Assembly (NCBI GenBank): GCA_017399145.1
Contig: JAFQEG010000002.1
Location: 1 to 64,000, forward strand
Length of the DNA stretch: 64,000 bases
From: Clostridia bacterium
GTDB lineage: Bacteria > Bacillota > Clostridia > Oscillospirales > CAG-272
Direction: 5' to 3'
The position numbers were made by a program, and so were the translations under genes. This document shows positions 36,509 through 44,659 of the stretch, one piece after another. Every line of letters starts with the position of its first letter. Positions within the stretch are counted from its first letter, which is position 1. Below the pieces are notes generated by a model. It searched no databases. It saw only the letters and a list, made by a program, of their open reading frames with translations, and had not been told where the DNA came from.

Positions 36509-36529
36509 TACAAGTCGAAAAAGAAAGAG

Positions 36530-36561
36530 AAAGAGGACGAGAAAATCGTCCTCTTTTTTAT
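36530..36561 (+). terminator. Terminator after gdhA
   Basis: AAAGAGGACGA / TCGTCCTCTTT, 11-bp stem with a 5-base loop and TTT tail. Confidence 0.92.
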
Positions 36562-36640
36562 CTCAATCAAGCAATTTGGCTAAAATCAATAAAAAATTGT
36601 TAAAATTTTGCTAATATTACAGAAAAATATATAATTTATA

Positions 36641-36669
36641 TTGATTTTTGAAGAACCTTATAGTATAAT
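36641..36669 (+). promoter_or_regulatory. Promoter of the solute-binding lipoprotein gene
   Basis: TTGATT (36641-36646), 17-base spacer, TATAAT (36664-36669). Confidence 0.8.
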
Positions 36670-36704
36670 AGATACAGCGAAAAACAAAAAATAGGAGGTA
36701 TATA

Positions 36705-38351
36705 ATGAAAAAGATTTTCGCATTATTGCTCGTCGCACTAATGCTTCTTCCTTGCATCGTTTCTTGTAGTGGCGGTGGTGGTGGAACAGTTATCAATAAT
36801 GATGACGAAGATTACACCCTTCCAGTTGGCTCAATCAATTCAAGAGATGAATTTGAAAAGGAAGATGCTGAAAGAACAAAAGAGTGGGACGGAAAAACAC
36901 TTAACATTCTTGCGACCACTTGGACCACAACTGAACCTGGTGCACCATGGTCCACAGCAGAGTTGACAATCACAGCTGAAAATTACAAGAAGTATATGTC
37001 ATATACTAAAGAACAGCTTGATGCTGAAGCAGCTCTTGACACAGGCTTCGGTAGAGAAATTAACACTGCTATGATTAAGAGACAAAAGCTTATCAAAGAT
37101 GTTTACGGAGTAGATGTACTCTGGACAAACTCTAAGGGTACTATGGTTTCTAACATCATTACTGAAAACTTGGCTAACCCTGCTGGAGAAAGGTATCATA
37201 TTGCAATGGTTCGTGCTCTTGAGGCACAAACACTTGTAGGAAACAAGGTTCTATTTAACCTTGCAAACAGCCCAAACCTCGACTTGAGCAAATCCTACTT
37301 CAACCAAGTTGCTCTTGAATCTTATTCAGTAGCAGGTAATACATATTTTGTTGCAGGTGACTTCTCATTCCTTGATGAGCAGACCTCATACCTAATTTTC
37401 TTGAATCTTGGTCTTGTTAAATCAAGCACAATTCCAAACCTTTACCAAAAGGTAAGAGATGGTAAATGGACAATTGACGAAATGCTTTCAATTGCTCGTA
37501 ACCCTGCATTCTTTGGTGACATTGACAAAACAACTGGTTACCAAGACACAGATAAATACGGCTTTGGTACAACAAACCTTTCTCGTTTCTTCCAGTCCTC
37601 TGGTATTCAACAGGTTTCTGTTGACGAGACAACAGGCTTGTATCAAATCAGCTTGAACGATGGTAAAGTAGGTACTCTCGTTGACAAGCTTATCGACATC
37701 AGCAAGGCATCTTATGCTCGTACAAACTGGGACGGTGGCTACGGCGCATTGGGTGAGGCTTTCGGTGACGATAGACTTCTATTCTACAATGAGGTTGTAC
37801 AAAAGTTTGATATCTTTGGCCCACAAAGCGAAAAGTATGCTGACCTTCAAATCGGTACACTTCCTTCACCAAAGCTAAACGAGGACCAAGAGTCCTACTA
37901 CACACCTTGCTCATATCAATCAACACTTATGTGTATTCCTAAGACAACTCCATCAAAGAGAATGTCCACATACTTCTTTGACGTTATTTCATGGACAGGT
38001 CAAGAGTACTTAATGGGTTACTCATACGATGAAAATGGTGAAAAGGTATTTACATACACTGAAGATGAAAACGGCAATGTAAAAGACCCAGGCTACGGTT
38101 ATTATTCATACCTTAGAGCAAAAGTTAAGGATTACAAAGAACCTGGTGACACTATGGAAATGATTACAGACTACATCTTCGCAGGCCTTTGCTACGACGT
38201 TGGATATATGCATAGCTGGGACGGCTTGCTTTCAAGCGTACAAGGTGACTCTTATTCTGGTGATGAAAATAAATTCCAAACTGCATACGAGGGCGCTTAC
38301 GAAACCGCACTTGCTATTGTAGAGGAATGGAACACTAACTGGAGAGGCTAA
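36705..38351 (+). CDS. ABC-transporter solute-binding lipoprotein (family 1-like)
   Basis: A 548-residue exported binding protein. The signal peptide has a lipobox ending IVSC at about residue 22, followed by a Gly-rich linker, so the mature protein is a membrane-anchored lipoprotein. The aromatic-rich mature part resembles large family 1 carbohydrate-binding proteins of Clostridia (for example the TSYLIFLNLGLV and DGKWTIDEM segments). No permease or ATPase genes are adjacent, so it would depend on distant partners. The neighbouring alpha-galactosidase hints at an oligosaccharide ligand, but each gene has its own promoter. AGGAGG precedes the ATG. Confidence 0.8.
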   Translation: MKKIFALLLVALMLLPCIVSCSGGGGGTVINNDDEDYTLPVGSINSRDEFEKEDAERTKEWDGKTLNILATTWTTTEPGAPWSTAELTITAENYKKYMSYTKEQLDAEAALDTGFGREINTAMIKRQKLIKDVYGVDVLWTNSKGTMVSNIITENLANPAGERYHIAMVRALEAQTLVGNKVLFNLANSPNLDLSKSYFNQVALESYSVAGNTYFVAGDFSFLDEQTSYLIFLNLGLVKSSTIPNLYQKVRDGKWTIDEMLSIARNPAFFGDIDKTTGYQDTDKYGFGTTNLSRFFQSSGIQQVSVDETTGLYQISLNDGKVGTLVDKLIDISKASYARTNWDGGYGALGEAFGDDRLLFYNEVVQKFDIFGPQSEKYADLQIGTLPSPKLNEDQESYYTPCSYQSTLMCIPKTTPSKRMSTYFFDVISWTGQEYLMGYSYDENGEKVFTYTEDENGNVKDPGYGYYSYLRAKVKDYKEPGDTMEMITDYIFAGLCYDVGYMHSWDGLLSSVQGDSYSGDENKFQTAYEGAYETALAIVEEWNTNWRG

Positions 38352-38371
38352 TACCTTCTGATTTAAAAATA

Positions 38372-38406
38372 AAGCGCTTATCGCTCTGCGATAAGTGCTT
38401 TTTTTT
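38372..38406 (+). terminator. Terminator after the lipoprotein gene
   Basis: AAGCGCTTATCG / CGATAAGTGCTT, 12-bp stem (one G-T pair), 5-base loop, then TTTTTT. Confidence 0.92.
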
Positions 38407-38427
38407 ACATATTTTAACAAATTAAAG

Positions 38428-38456
38428 TTGAAAAAGAATATACAATATGATATACT
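38428..38456 (+). promoter_or_regulatory. Promoter of the alpha-galactosidase gene
   Basis: TTGAAA (38428-38433), 17-base spacer, TATACT (38451-38456) with TGa extended -10. Confidence 0.82.
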
Positions 38457-38487
38457 TTAAATAGAATAAAATAAGGAGCTACTAGCT

Positions 38488-40689
38488 ATGGCAATTGTAA
38501 TCAATAACACAGATAAAACCTATACTCTGTACACCAAAAACTCAATGTATCAAATGAAGGTTGACGACCTAGGCACCTTGATACACAACTATTACGGCGA
38601 AAAAATGGAATATTCCGACCTACATTATTATGTAGAGTGTACCGAAATTCCACCGTTTTCCCCCAATCCAATCGCATGCAAAAAAACAAAATATCCTAAC
38701 TACTCCTACAACCATATAGGTGAGGAAATTTCCTTTTCTGGAAATGGTGAATTCCGTCTTACAGCAATGTCCATAAGAAATGCAGACGGTACACTTGGTT
38801 GTGAGCCCAAATTTGTATCTGCAAGGACAGAAAAGGGCAAATATTCCTTGAAGGGCTTGCCTGCATTTTATGGTGACGAGGCAGACACCCTAGTAATTAC
38901 ATTAAAGGATACAATTTACGATATTTACTTCCATTTATATTATGGTGTATTTGAGGAGTATGATTTAATTACACGTAGTGTAGTTGTAGAAAACAAGGAA
39001 AAGAATTCAATCAAGCTAGAAAAGGCAATGACTCTTAACCTTGAATTGCCCTCTGGTAGCTATGATATGATATATTTCCGTGGCAGACATATGAGAGAAA
39101 GAATGTTCGAAAGAGCAAGAATAAATCACGCACAAACAAGCATTGAAAGCGTACGTGGTGCATCCTCTCACCACGAAAATCCATTTGTTATAATCGCTGA
39201 TAAGAATGCAAACGAGGACTTTGGTAATGCATACGGAATTGCACTTGTTTATAGTGGAAACTTTAAAATTAGTGCCGAGAAGGACCAATGGGAAAAGACA
39301 AGGGTAGTTGCAGGAATTAATAGCGAAAACTTTAATTTTGAAGTTGAGTCACAAGGCACATTTACTTGTCCTGAGGTTGCTATGGTTTATAGTAATGAGG
39401 GCTTTGCAAAAATGTCGAATTGCTTCCATAAAGCAATAAGAAATAACCTTTGCCGTGGCAAGTTTAAAAACGCAAGAAGACCAATTCTTATCAATAACTG
39501 GGAAGGTACATACTTTAATTTTAATGCCGATAAGCTAGTGGCAATGGCACACGAGGCAAAGAAAATGGGTGTTGAGCTTTTCGTTATGGATGACGGTTGG
39601 TTTGGCAAAAGAGATAACGACTGTTGTGCCCTAGGAGATTGGACACCAAATGAAACAAAGCTTCAAGGTACATTAATGGAGCTTTCTCAAAGAATAAATA
39701 ATGAAGGAATGAAGTTTGGTATTTGGTTTGAGCCTGAATGTATTTCAGAGGATAGCGACCTATATCGAGCACACCCTGACTTTGCATTCCAAATGCCAAA
39801 TCGTGCACCACAGATTTCAAGACAACAATTAGTGCTTGATTTTTCTCGCAAGGAAGTTGTAGATAACATTTATAATCAGCTTGTAAAGGTTCTTGATAGT
39901 GCAAATATTTCCTATGTAAAATGGGACTTTAACAGACACATAACAGACCTTTATAGCGTATCGTTACCAAGTGAAAAGCAAGGCGAGGTTTACCACCGTT
40001 ATATGCTTGGCTTGTACGACCTATTAGAAAGAATTACAACTAAGTATCCTGACATCTTATTCGAAAGCTGCTCAGGTGGTGGTGGTCGCTTTGATTGTGG
40101 TATGCTATACTATATGCCACAGGTATGGACTAGCGACAACTCTGACGCAATTGATAGATTGAAAATTCAATACGGTACATCCTTTGCATATCCTGTATCT
40201 GCTATGGGTGCTCACGTTTCAACCTGTCCTAACCACCAAAATGCAAGAGTAACACCTCTTAAAACTAGAGGAAACGTTGCATATTTTGGCACATATGGAC
40301 TAGAGCTTGACGTAACTAAAATGACCGATGAGGAAAAAGCAGAAATCACTCGTCAAATCGAAGAGTTTAAGAAGTATTACGAGCTAATTCAAAGAGGCGA
40401 CTACTATCGCTTGCTTTCACCATTTACACCGGAGGAAAGCCTCTTCTGCGCATGGGAAACCGTAAAGCCAGACGGTAGCGAGGCTCTTGTTTGTACAGTA
40501 AGATATGAAAGCGACGCTGCAACAGCCCCAGAATTTGTAAAGGTAAAGGGACTTGTTAAGAATAAATGGTATAGAATAAACGGCGGAGAAGAAAAGTACC
40601 TCGGCGCGTCCCTTATGAATATAGGCTTTAAGGTGCCATATGACTTCTTTACATACCCATCAAGACTTTTCCATATAACAGAAGCATAA
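38488..40689 (+). CDS. Alpha-galactosidase, glycoside hydrolase family 36
   Basis: Hydrolyses alpha-1,6-galactosides such as melibiose and raffinose. The 733-residue protein has the N-terminal beta-supersandwich, a catalytic TIM barrel starting near residue 330 (FVMDDGWFGKRD) and a C-terminal beta domain. The nucleophile is Asp480 in YVKWDFNR and the probable acid/base is Asp550 in WTSDNSDA; SCSGGGGRFD lies between. There is no signal peptide, so the sugar must be imported first. AAGGAG precedes the ATG. It is monocistronic. Confidence 0.95.
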   Translation: MAIVINNTDKTYTLYTKNSMYQMKVDDLGTLIHNYYGEKMEYSDLHYYVECTEIPPFSPNPIACKKTKYPNYSYNHIGEEISFSGNGEFRLTAMSIRNADGTLGCEPKFVSARTEKGKYSLKGLPAFYGDEADTLVITLKDTIYDIYFHLYYGVFEEYDLITRSVVVENKEKNSIKLEKAMTLNLELPSGSYDMIYFRGRHMRERMFERARINHAQTSIESVRGASSHHENPFVIIADKNANEDFGNAYGIALVYSGNFKISAEKDQWEKTRVVAGINSENFNFEVESQGTFTCPEVAMVYSNEGFAKMSNCFHKAIRNNLCRGKFKNARRPILINNWEGTYFNFNADKLVAMAHEAKKMGVELFVMDDGWFGKRDNDCCALGDWTPNETKLQGTLMELSQRINNEGMKFGIWFEPECISEDSDLYRAHPDFAFQMPNRAPQISRQQLVLDFSRKEVVDNIYNQLVKVLDSANISYVKWDFNRHITDLYSVSLPSEKQGEVYHRYMLGLYDLLERITTKYPDILFESCSGGGGRFDCGMLYYMPQVWTSDNSDAIDRLKIQYGTSFAYPVSAMGAHVSTCPNHQNARVTPLKTRGNVAYFGTYGLELDVTKMTDEEKAEITRQIEEFKKYYELIQRGDYYRLLSPFTPEESLFCAWETVKPDGSEALVCTVRYESDAATAPEFVKVKGLVKNKWYRINGGEEKYLGASLMNIGFKVPYDFFTYPSRLFHITEA

Positions 40690-40693
40690 AACT

Positions 40694-40722
40694 AAAAGGC
40701 TTGGAATTTTCCAAGCCTTTTT
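40694..40722 (+). terminator. Terminator after the alpha-galactosidase gene
   Basis: AAAAGGCTTGG / CCAAGCCTTTT, 11-bp stem with a 6-base loop and T tail. Confidence 0.92.
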
Positions 40723-40815
40723 ACTATACTTCAAAATACAGTCCTATATGAAACCTTTACACAAAGCGATGTCATTTATAACTCCAACGCATAACTGGTT
40801 TTGCCCCTCTTACCT

Positions 40816-40872
40816 CTATCACTAGTGATAGATACCTAGTCACCTATAAGAAGTGATAGATAACTAGTGATA
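40816..40872. promoter_or_regulatory. Cluster of palindromic operator-like repeats upstream of the XRE gene
   Basis: CTATCACTAGTGATAG at 40816-40831 is a perfect 16-bp palindrome. AGTGATAGATAnCTAGT occurs twice as a direct repeat, at 40824-40840 and 40852-40868, 28 bases apart, and a third AGTGATA half-site begins at 40865. The cluster lies 60-120 bases upstream of the small HTH regulator and overlaps the region of its probable promoter, which suggests autoregulation. This is inference from position and symmetry. Confidence 0.7.
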
Positions 40873-40874
40873 TC

Positions 40875-40903
40875 TTACTTTTTATAGATAATTTGGTTAT
40901 ACT
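40875..40903 (+). promoter_or_regulatory. Possible promoter of the XRE regulator
   Basis: TATACT (40898-40903) is a good -10. The sequence 17 bases upstream, TTACTT (40875-40880), is a poor -35, as expected for an activated or regulated promoter. The repeats end just upstream. Confidence 0.4.
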
Positions 40904-40931
40904 AAATTTATAAAGTTATTGAGGTGAAATT

Positions 40932-41186
40932 ATATATAAATTTGGTAAGGTAGTAATTAAATTAGAGGAAATGATTGCTAAAAAGGGCATTAGCAAGAAT
41001 AGACTATGCCATATTGCTGAAATGGAGCACAAGCAAGTAAACAATTACTGCAAAAACAAAATCACAAGACTAGACACAGATGTATTAGCAAGACTTTGCT
41101 TTGCACTTGATTGCACAGTTGGTGACTTGATTGAGTACGTGCCCGCAGAGGAAGAGAATAAAAAAAGAAGTCTGTCAACTAAATGA
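40932..41186 (+). CDS. Small XRE/Cro-type HTH regulator, apparent non-canonical start
   Basis: DNA-binding protein with a single Cro/C1-type helix-turn-helix. The ATG at 40971 would give 71 residues, but it has a poorly spaced site (two bases after GAGG) and cuts off the first helix. The frame stays open upstream to a stop at 40920-40922 and encodes YKFGKVVIKLEE, typical of the N-terminus of this family. GAGGTG (40921-40926) lies five bases before ATA at 40932; ATT at 40929 is the alternative. No ATG, GTG or TTG occurs in that stretch. The resulting protein has about 84 residues, with HTH core residues KNRLCHIAEM-KQVNNYCKNKITRLD and CFALDCTVGDLIEY. A sequencing deletion is the alternative explanation. 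Confidence 0.75.
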   Translation: MYKFGKVVIKLEEMIAKKGISKNRLCHIAEMEHKQVNNYCKNKITRLDTDVLARLCFALDCTVGDLIEYVPAEEENKKRSLSTK

Positions 41187-41203
41187 CAGACTCTTTACTT
41201 TTG
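41169..41203. terminator. Terminator between the XRE gene and hprK
   Basis: AGTCTGTCA / TGACAGACT, perfect 9-bp stem with a 6-base loop, overlapping the XRE stop codon; CTTTACTTTT follows. Confidence 0.75.
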
Positions 41204-41204
41204 A

Positions 41205-42140
41205 TTAGCCCTTGTAAATTTGTTCAAGCTTTTTATTAAATTCCTCAGCTGTGTTGTAGCCTTGAAGCTTTAATCTAGCATTCATTGCAGCAATTTCGAG
41301 AATAACAGCAAGGTTTCTACCAGGACGCACAGGAATTGTAATAGCAGGAATATCAAGTCCTAGAATATTATAGTTTTCGTTTTCTAGTCCCATTCTGTCG
41401 TAAAGCTTACCCTCAACCCAAGGCTCAAGCTTAACGATTAATTGAATTTTTTCCGACTCCTTAACTGAACCTATACCGAAAATTCTACGGATATCAACAA
41501 TGCCAATACCACGAAGCTCCATATAATATCTAATAATTTCGGGAGCTTTACCAACAAGGGTCTTTTCGGATACCTTGCTTATTTCTACGGCATCGTCAGC
41601 AATTAGACGGTGACCTCTTTTAATAAGCTCAATAGCGGTTTCGCTTTTACCAATACCGCTATCACCAAGCATCAAAATACCGAGGCCATAAACCTCAACA
41701 AGCACACCATGACGGGTAATTGTTGGTGCTAAATGCACGTTAAGTGATGCGATAATAGAAGAAACAAAGCTATTTGTCGAAATGCTTGTTGTAAAGAAGG
41801 GAATACCAAATTCCTTTGCCATTTCAGTCATTTCAGGAAATGGTGTCAAATCTCTAGCGATGATAATGCAAACAGGCTTCTTTTCCATAAAAGCACGAAT
41901 TTTGCTATATCTTTCCTCGGGAGATAGCTTTTCTAAGTAAATAGACTCAACACGACCCAAAATTTGAATTCTTTCAGGGTCGAAGTAATCAAAGAATCCT
42001 GTCAATGGTAAGCCAGGACGATGTATTTCAGTACGTGTTATTTTAATCTCATTAAGATTTTCGGGCGCGTAAATGCTTTCAAGCTTAAATTCGTCAATAA
42101 GCTTTGTAAGCATTACATAACCGTTAGTTTTAGCTTCCAT
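41205..42140 (-). CDS. hprK: HPr kinase/phosphorylase
   Basis: Phosphorylates Ser46 of HPr and so controls carbon catabolite repression in Firmicutes. The 311-residue protein has the N-terminal MurF-like domain, the P-loop GDSGIGKSETA, the IADDAVEI segment, the family signature MELRGIGIVDIRRIFGIG (given here within 20 residues) and the PVRPGRNLA motif. GGAGG precedes the ATG. No lgt or phosphatase gene follows, unlike the Bacillus operon. Confidence 0.97.
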   Translation of the reverse strand: MEAKTNGYVMLTKLIDEFKLESIYAPENLNEIKITRTEIHRPGLPLTGFFDYFDPERIQILGRVESIYLEKLSPEERYSKIRAFMEKKPVCIIIARDLTPFPEMTEMAKEFGIPFFTTSISTNSFVSSIIASLNVHLAPTITRHGVLVEVYGLGILMLGDSGIGKSETAIELIKRGHRLIADDAVEISKVSEKTLVGKAPEIIRYYMELRGIGIVDIRRIFGIGSVKESEKIQLIVKLEPWVEGKLYDRMGLENENYNILGLDIPAITIPVRPGRNLAVILEIAAMNARLKLQGYNTAEEFNKKLEQIYKG

Positions 42141-42167
42141 ATTAAACCTCCGTGGTTTTGATAATTA

Positions 42168-42196
42168 ATTTTAACACAATAACTATAAAAAAGCAA
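42168..42196 (-). promoter_or_regulatory. Promoter of hprK
   Basis: Minus strand: TTGCTT (42191-42196), 17-base spacer, TAAAAT (42168-42173) with TGt extended -10. Confidence 0.7.
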
Positions 42197-42215
42197 TAAA
42201 TAAAAGGAAAATAGT

Positions 42216-42953
42216 ATGAAAAAGAAGGTAAAAAGCAAGGACGAAGTGTTTCAAGCTGGAAAAATCAACGACGTAGCCTCTAGCTTCGCAGAAAACGAAA
42301 TCAATGACGCAGACTATCTAAATCCACTAGATGACGACATAAGCAAAATACTAGTATCTTCAAAAGAAACGATTAACAATCAAAGAATTAACCTTGAAAA
42401 GGACAAGCAAGTAATGTCCACGCTAGAAGAAGTGTTAGCAATAAAAGAAAAGCATATAATCGACTTAAAAGATTATTATATTCAGCTTATTAATATGCTA
42501 CTTGACACAACTAACTACGCATATCGTAAATTTACTCTAACAAAGGAAATAGACGCAAGTGCAGTTTTGTCAGAAAAGATAATGCATATAATAAATGCAG
42601 TTGCCTTAGGAATAATAAATGAAATTGAATTTGTCAATCCTATTTCCTTTGAGATACAGTTGAAAGAGGACCAAATAGATTTATCATACAAAGCATATGT
42701 AGAAATTATGGATAACTTAAACAGTGATGAAATAATAAGCCTATACCCATGTATCTCAACACGATGGAATTATATTAATTCTGTTTGTGCAGAGCATTGT
42801 CTAGAAAGTGCACTTACGATAAAGAATAAGCAATTAGAAATAAAATATCTTTTGCCCGTTGACGTATATAATAAATCTACACTCAAAAACGACCCATTCT
42901 CACAGGAATCAAAGGAAAGCATCCTATATTACTTGGATATGTTTACATACTAA
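42216..42953 (+). CDS. Unrecognised 245-residue protein with a coiled-coil segment
   Basis: I do not recognise this family. A charged N-terminus (about 1-45) is followed by a likely coiled coil (about 50-95, NQRINLEKDKQVMSTLEEVL onward) and an alpha/beta C-terminal part with EIQLKEDQIDLSYKAYVEIM and a single CAEHC pair near residue 197. There is no signal peptide or membrane segment. AAAAGGAAAA precedes the ATG. It is divergent from hprK and convergent, with only a 2-base gap, to the three small genes downstream. Confidence 0.7.
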   Translation: MKKKVKSKDEVFQAGKINDVASSFAENEINDADYLNPLDDDISKILVSSKETINNQRINLEKDKQVMSTLEEVLAIKEKHIIDLKDYYIQLINMLLDTTNYAYRKFTLTKEIDASAVLSEKIMHIINAVALGIINEIEFVNPISFEIQLKEDQIDLSYKAYVEIMDNLNSDEIISLYPCISTRWNYINSVCAEHCLESALTIKNKQLEIKYLLPVDVYNKSTLKNDPFSQESKESILYYLDMFTY

Positions 42954-42955
42954 TC

Positions 42956-43405
42956 CTATTTGCTAAGCAAGAGAAGAGAAAGCATAAGGATAACAGAAAA
43001 GTTATCCTTGCCACCATTGTCACTTAGCAATAAAATTAGTCCAATTAGAAGCAAATCATCCTTAGCTAAATTATTAAATAGTCTATCAAAGCTTGATTTA
43101 ATTTCTTTAAAAGCACTTATATTCTTATCCGCCTCCTTGTCTTGCAAGGGGGCTTTTTCGTCTATGTAGTTTTCCTCAGATACGGGTGAAATTTCTTCGT
43201 CTTGTACAGAAATGTTAGGGGGTGTGTCGATAATTTCTTCGTTTTCAATAACATTTTGGCTTTGCTGAAAGCTTTGAGAAACGGAAATCTTCTCAGGCCC
43301 CTGCTTACCCTTGTGAATTTTAACATTTGAATCTATATCGTTATCAATAAATCGAGTGCCACCATAGTTACTAGGCACTCTTATGCCATTATATCTAGTA
43401 AACAT
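42956..43405 (-). CDS. Unrecognised small protein with hydrophobic C-terminus
   Basis: A 149-residue protein in three parts: a conserved-looking head (MFTRYNGIRVPSNYGGTRF), a long acidic, low-complexity middle (about 40-105) and a hydrophobic tail (LLLIGLILLLSDNGGKDNF and a second Leu-rich stretch) that could form two short membrane segments. It is the last of three tightly packed minus-strand genes. I infer a membrane-tethered protein; the function is unknown. Confidence 0.7.
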   Translation of the reverse strand: MFTRYNGIRVPSNYGGTRFIDNDIDSNVKIHKGKQGPEKISVSQSFQQSQNVIENEEIIDTPPNISVQDEEISPVSEENYIDEKAPLQDKEADKNISAFKEIKSSFDRLFNNLAKDDLLLIGLILLLSDNGGKDNFSVILMLSLLLLSK

Positions 43406-43409
43406 ATTT

Positions 43410-43793
43410 TTACCCCAATAAATTTAATACGCTTGATAGGGAAGAAAGCTTTAAAATGTTGCCAATCATATCCTGTCTTCCTTGACTTAAATAGGGCTTT
43501 ATGGCAAGTAAAAGCTTGGTGCTTTTTGAAATTTCATTGCTTAATGACCCTACCATTTTAACAACGTTAAGGTCTTGTGGATTTTCTTCGTTTTCAGATT
43601 TTTCCTCGTAAGAAGTAGGCTTTTCCTTATCTCCTTCATTTTTCATATGAGAGGATAAAAGAGACAAAACATCGGGCAGAGTGTCGCTTATTTCGCCATT
43701 TTTGTTATTTTCAACTAACTGACTAATCTTTTTCATAAGGTCTGGATTGCTAGTGACAGAGGATAACATTTCCTCGAAGCTTTTTTCACTCAT
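43410..43793 (-). CDS. Unrecognised 127-residue helical protein
   Basis: Mostly alpha-helical, with a charged low-complexity centre (about 52-75) and a C-terminal helical block (STKLLLAIKPYLSQGRQDM then LKLSSLSSVLNLLG). The N-terminal block (FEEMLSSVTSNPDLMKKISQL) resembles short protein-interaction helices. It overlaps the upstream gene by 8 bases and ends 4 bases before the downstream one, so the three genes form an operon. The function is unknown. Confidence 0.7.
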   Translation of the reverse strand: MSEKSFEEMLSSVTSNPDLMKKISQLVENNKNGEISDTLPDVLSLLSSHMKNEGDKEKPTSYEEKSENEENPQDLNVVKMVGSLSNEISKSTKLLLAIKPYLSQGRQDMIGNILKLSSLSSVLNLLG

Positions 43794-44007
43794 TCTTGTT
43801 ATCCCCCTTAAACATTTTTAATGCTTGATTTATTTGCTCTTCTGTTAGCGAGGAAAGAAGTGACCTGATTTTTGTCATATCCTTAGGCTTTTCCATTTGA
43901 CTAATGCTTGTTTTTCCACTTTTTTTGGCTACGTGCATAATCGCACTCCATAGCTGGTCGTCATTTAACTTTAGAAGCAAATCAATAGTTTTTTTATCAA
44001 TTTTCAT
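43786..44007 (-). CDS. Unrecognised 73-residue protein, first gene of a three-gene operon
   Basis: A small charged helical protein (MKIDKKTIDLLLKLNDDQLW at the start, LLSSLTEEQINQALKMFKG at the end). The ATG at 44007 is chosen because GGAGG lies 5 bases before it. No family was recognised. Its tight coupling to the next two genes suggests a common task. Confidence 0.7.
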   Translation of the reverse strand: MKIDKKTIDLLLKLNDDQLWSAIMHVAKKSGKTSISQMEKPKDMTKIRSLLSSLTEEQINQALKMFKGDNKNE

Positions 44008-44075
44008 AAAAACCTCCAATTCTTACTAATAATATGGTATGATTAAATAGAAAAAAGGACACAAGGAGAAGAAAT

Positions 44076-44558
44076 ATGAAATTTTTAGTTTTTGCTGACT
44101 CACATGGAAAGGTCAACAGAATGGTAGATGCCATCGAAATGCATAAAAACAATACCGACGGTGTAATTTTCCTAGGTGACGGAGTCCACGATATCGAATA
44201 TCTAAAGGAATACTATCCGACACTTGCATTTTACTATGTAAAGGGCAATTGTGATATGCTATGTGGCTCTGTATTAATTGAGCAAATTATCACAATTGAC
44301 GGAATAAAAATACTAATCACTCATAGTCATTTGTATGGCTCAGCAAACAGATATGAAAAGCTTGCAGAAAGGGCATACGAAAGGGGTGCTAGTGCAGTAT
44401 TTTTTGGTCATACACATTTGCCAACTGACGATATTATTGAGATGAATGATAAGTCAATAAAGATTTTCAATCCCGGAAGTGTGGGCTACGAGGGGCATTA
44501 TGGTATCTTAAACACAAGTGGTAATGTCCTAGTTACAAGTCATACAAAAATACTTTAA
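44076..44558 (+). CDS. YfcE/MJ0936-type metallophosphoesterase
   Basis: A 160-residue calcineurin-fold phosphodiesterase. All metal-binding blocks are present: DSH (9-11), GDGVHD, GNCD, the THSH block and GHTH, followed by NPGSVG. Such small proteins act on phosphodiesters in vitro; the physiological substrate is unknown. AAGGAG precedes the ATG and an extended -10 (TGGTATGAT ending at 44043) lies about 32 bases upstream. Confidence 0.9.
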   Translation: MKFLVFADSHGKVNRMVDAIEMHKNNTDGVIFLGDGVHDIEYLKEYYPTLAFYYVKGNCDMLCGSVLIEQIITIDGIKILITHSHLYGSANRYEKLAERAYERGASAVFFGHTHLPTDDIIEMNDKSIKIFNPGSVGYEGHYGILNTSGNVLVTSHTKIL

Positions 44559-44575
44559 ATATTTACCAAAAACCC

Positions 44576-44604
44576 TTGAAAATACTAATATTATATGGTA
44601 AAAT
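44576..44604 (+). promoter_or_regulatory. Promoter of the dehydrogenase/isomerase operon
   Basis: TTGAAA (44576-44581), 17-base spacer, TAAAAT (44599-44604) with TGg extended -10. Confidence 0.8.
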
Positions 44605-44659
44605 TTCTTTGTACGGCTATGTACACATAACATCAAAAATTTATTCGGAGGAATGAATA

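Noticed and set aside
40816..40872. Repeats upstream of the XRE gene as a CRISPR array
   Set aside because: There are only two to three short units with unequal spacing and internal symmetry; they fit operator sites better.
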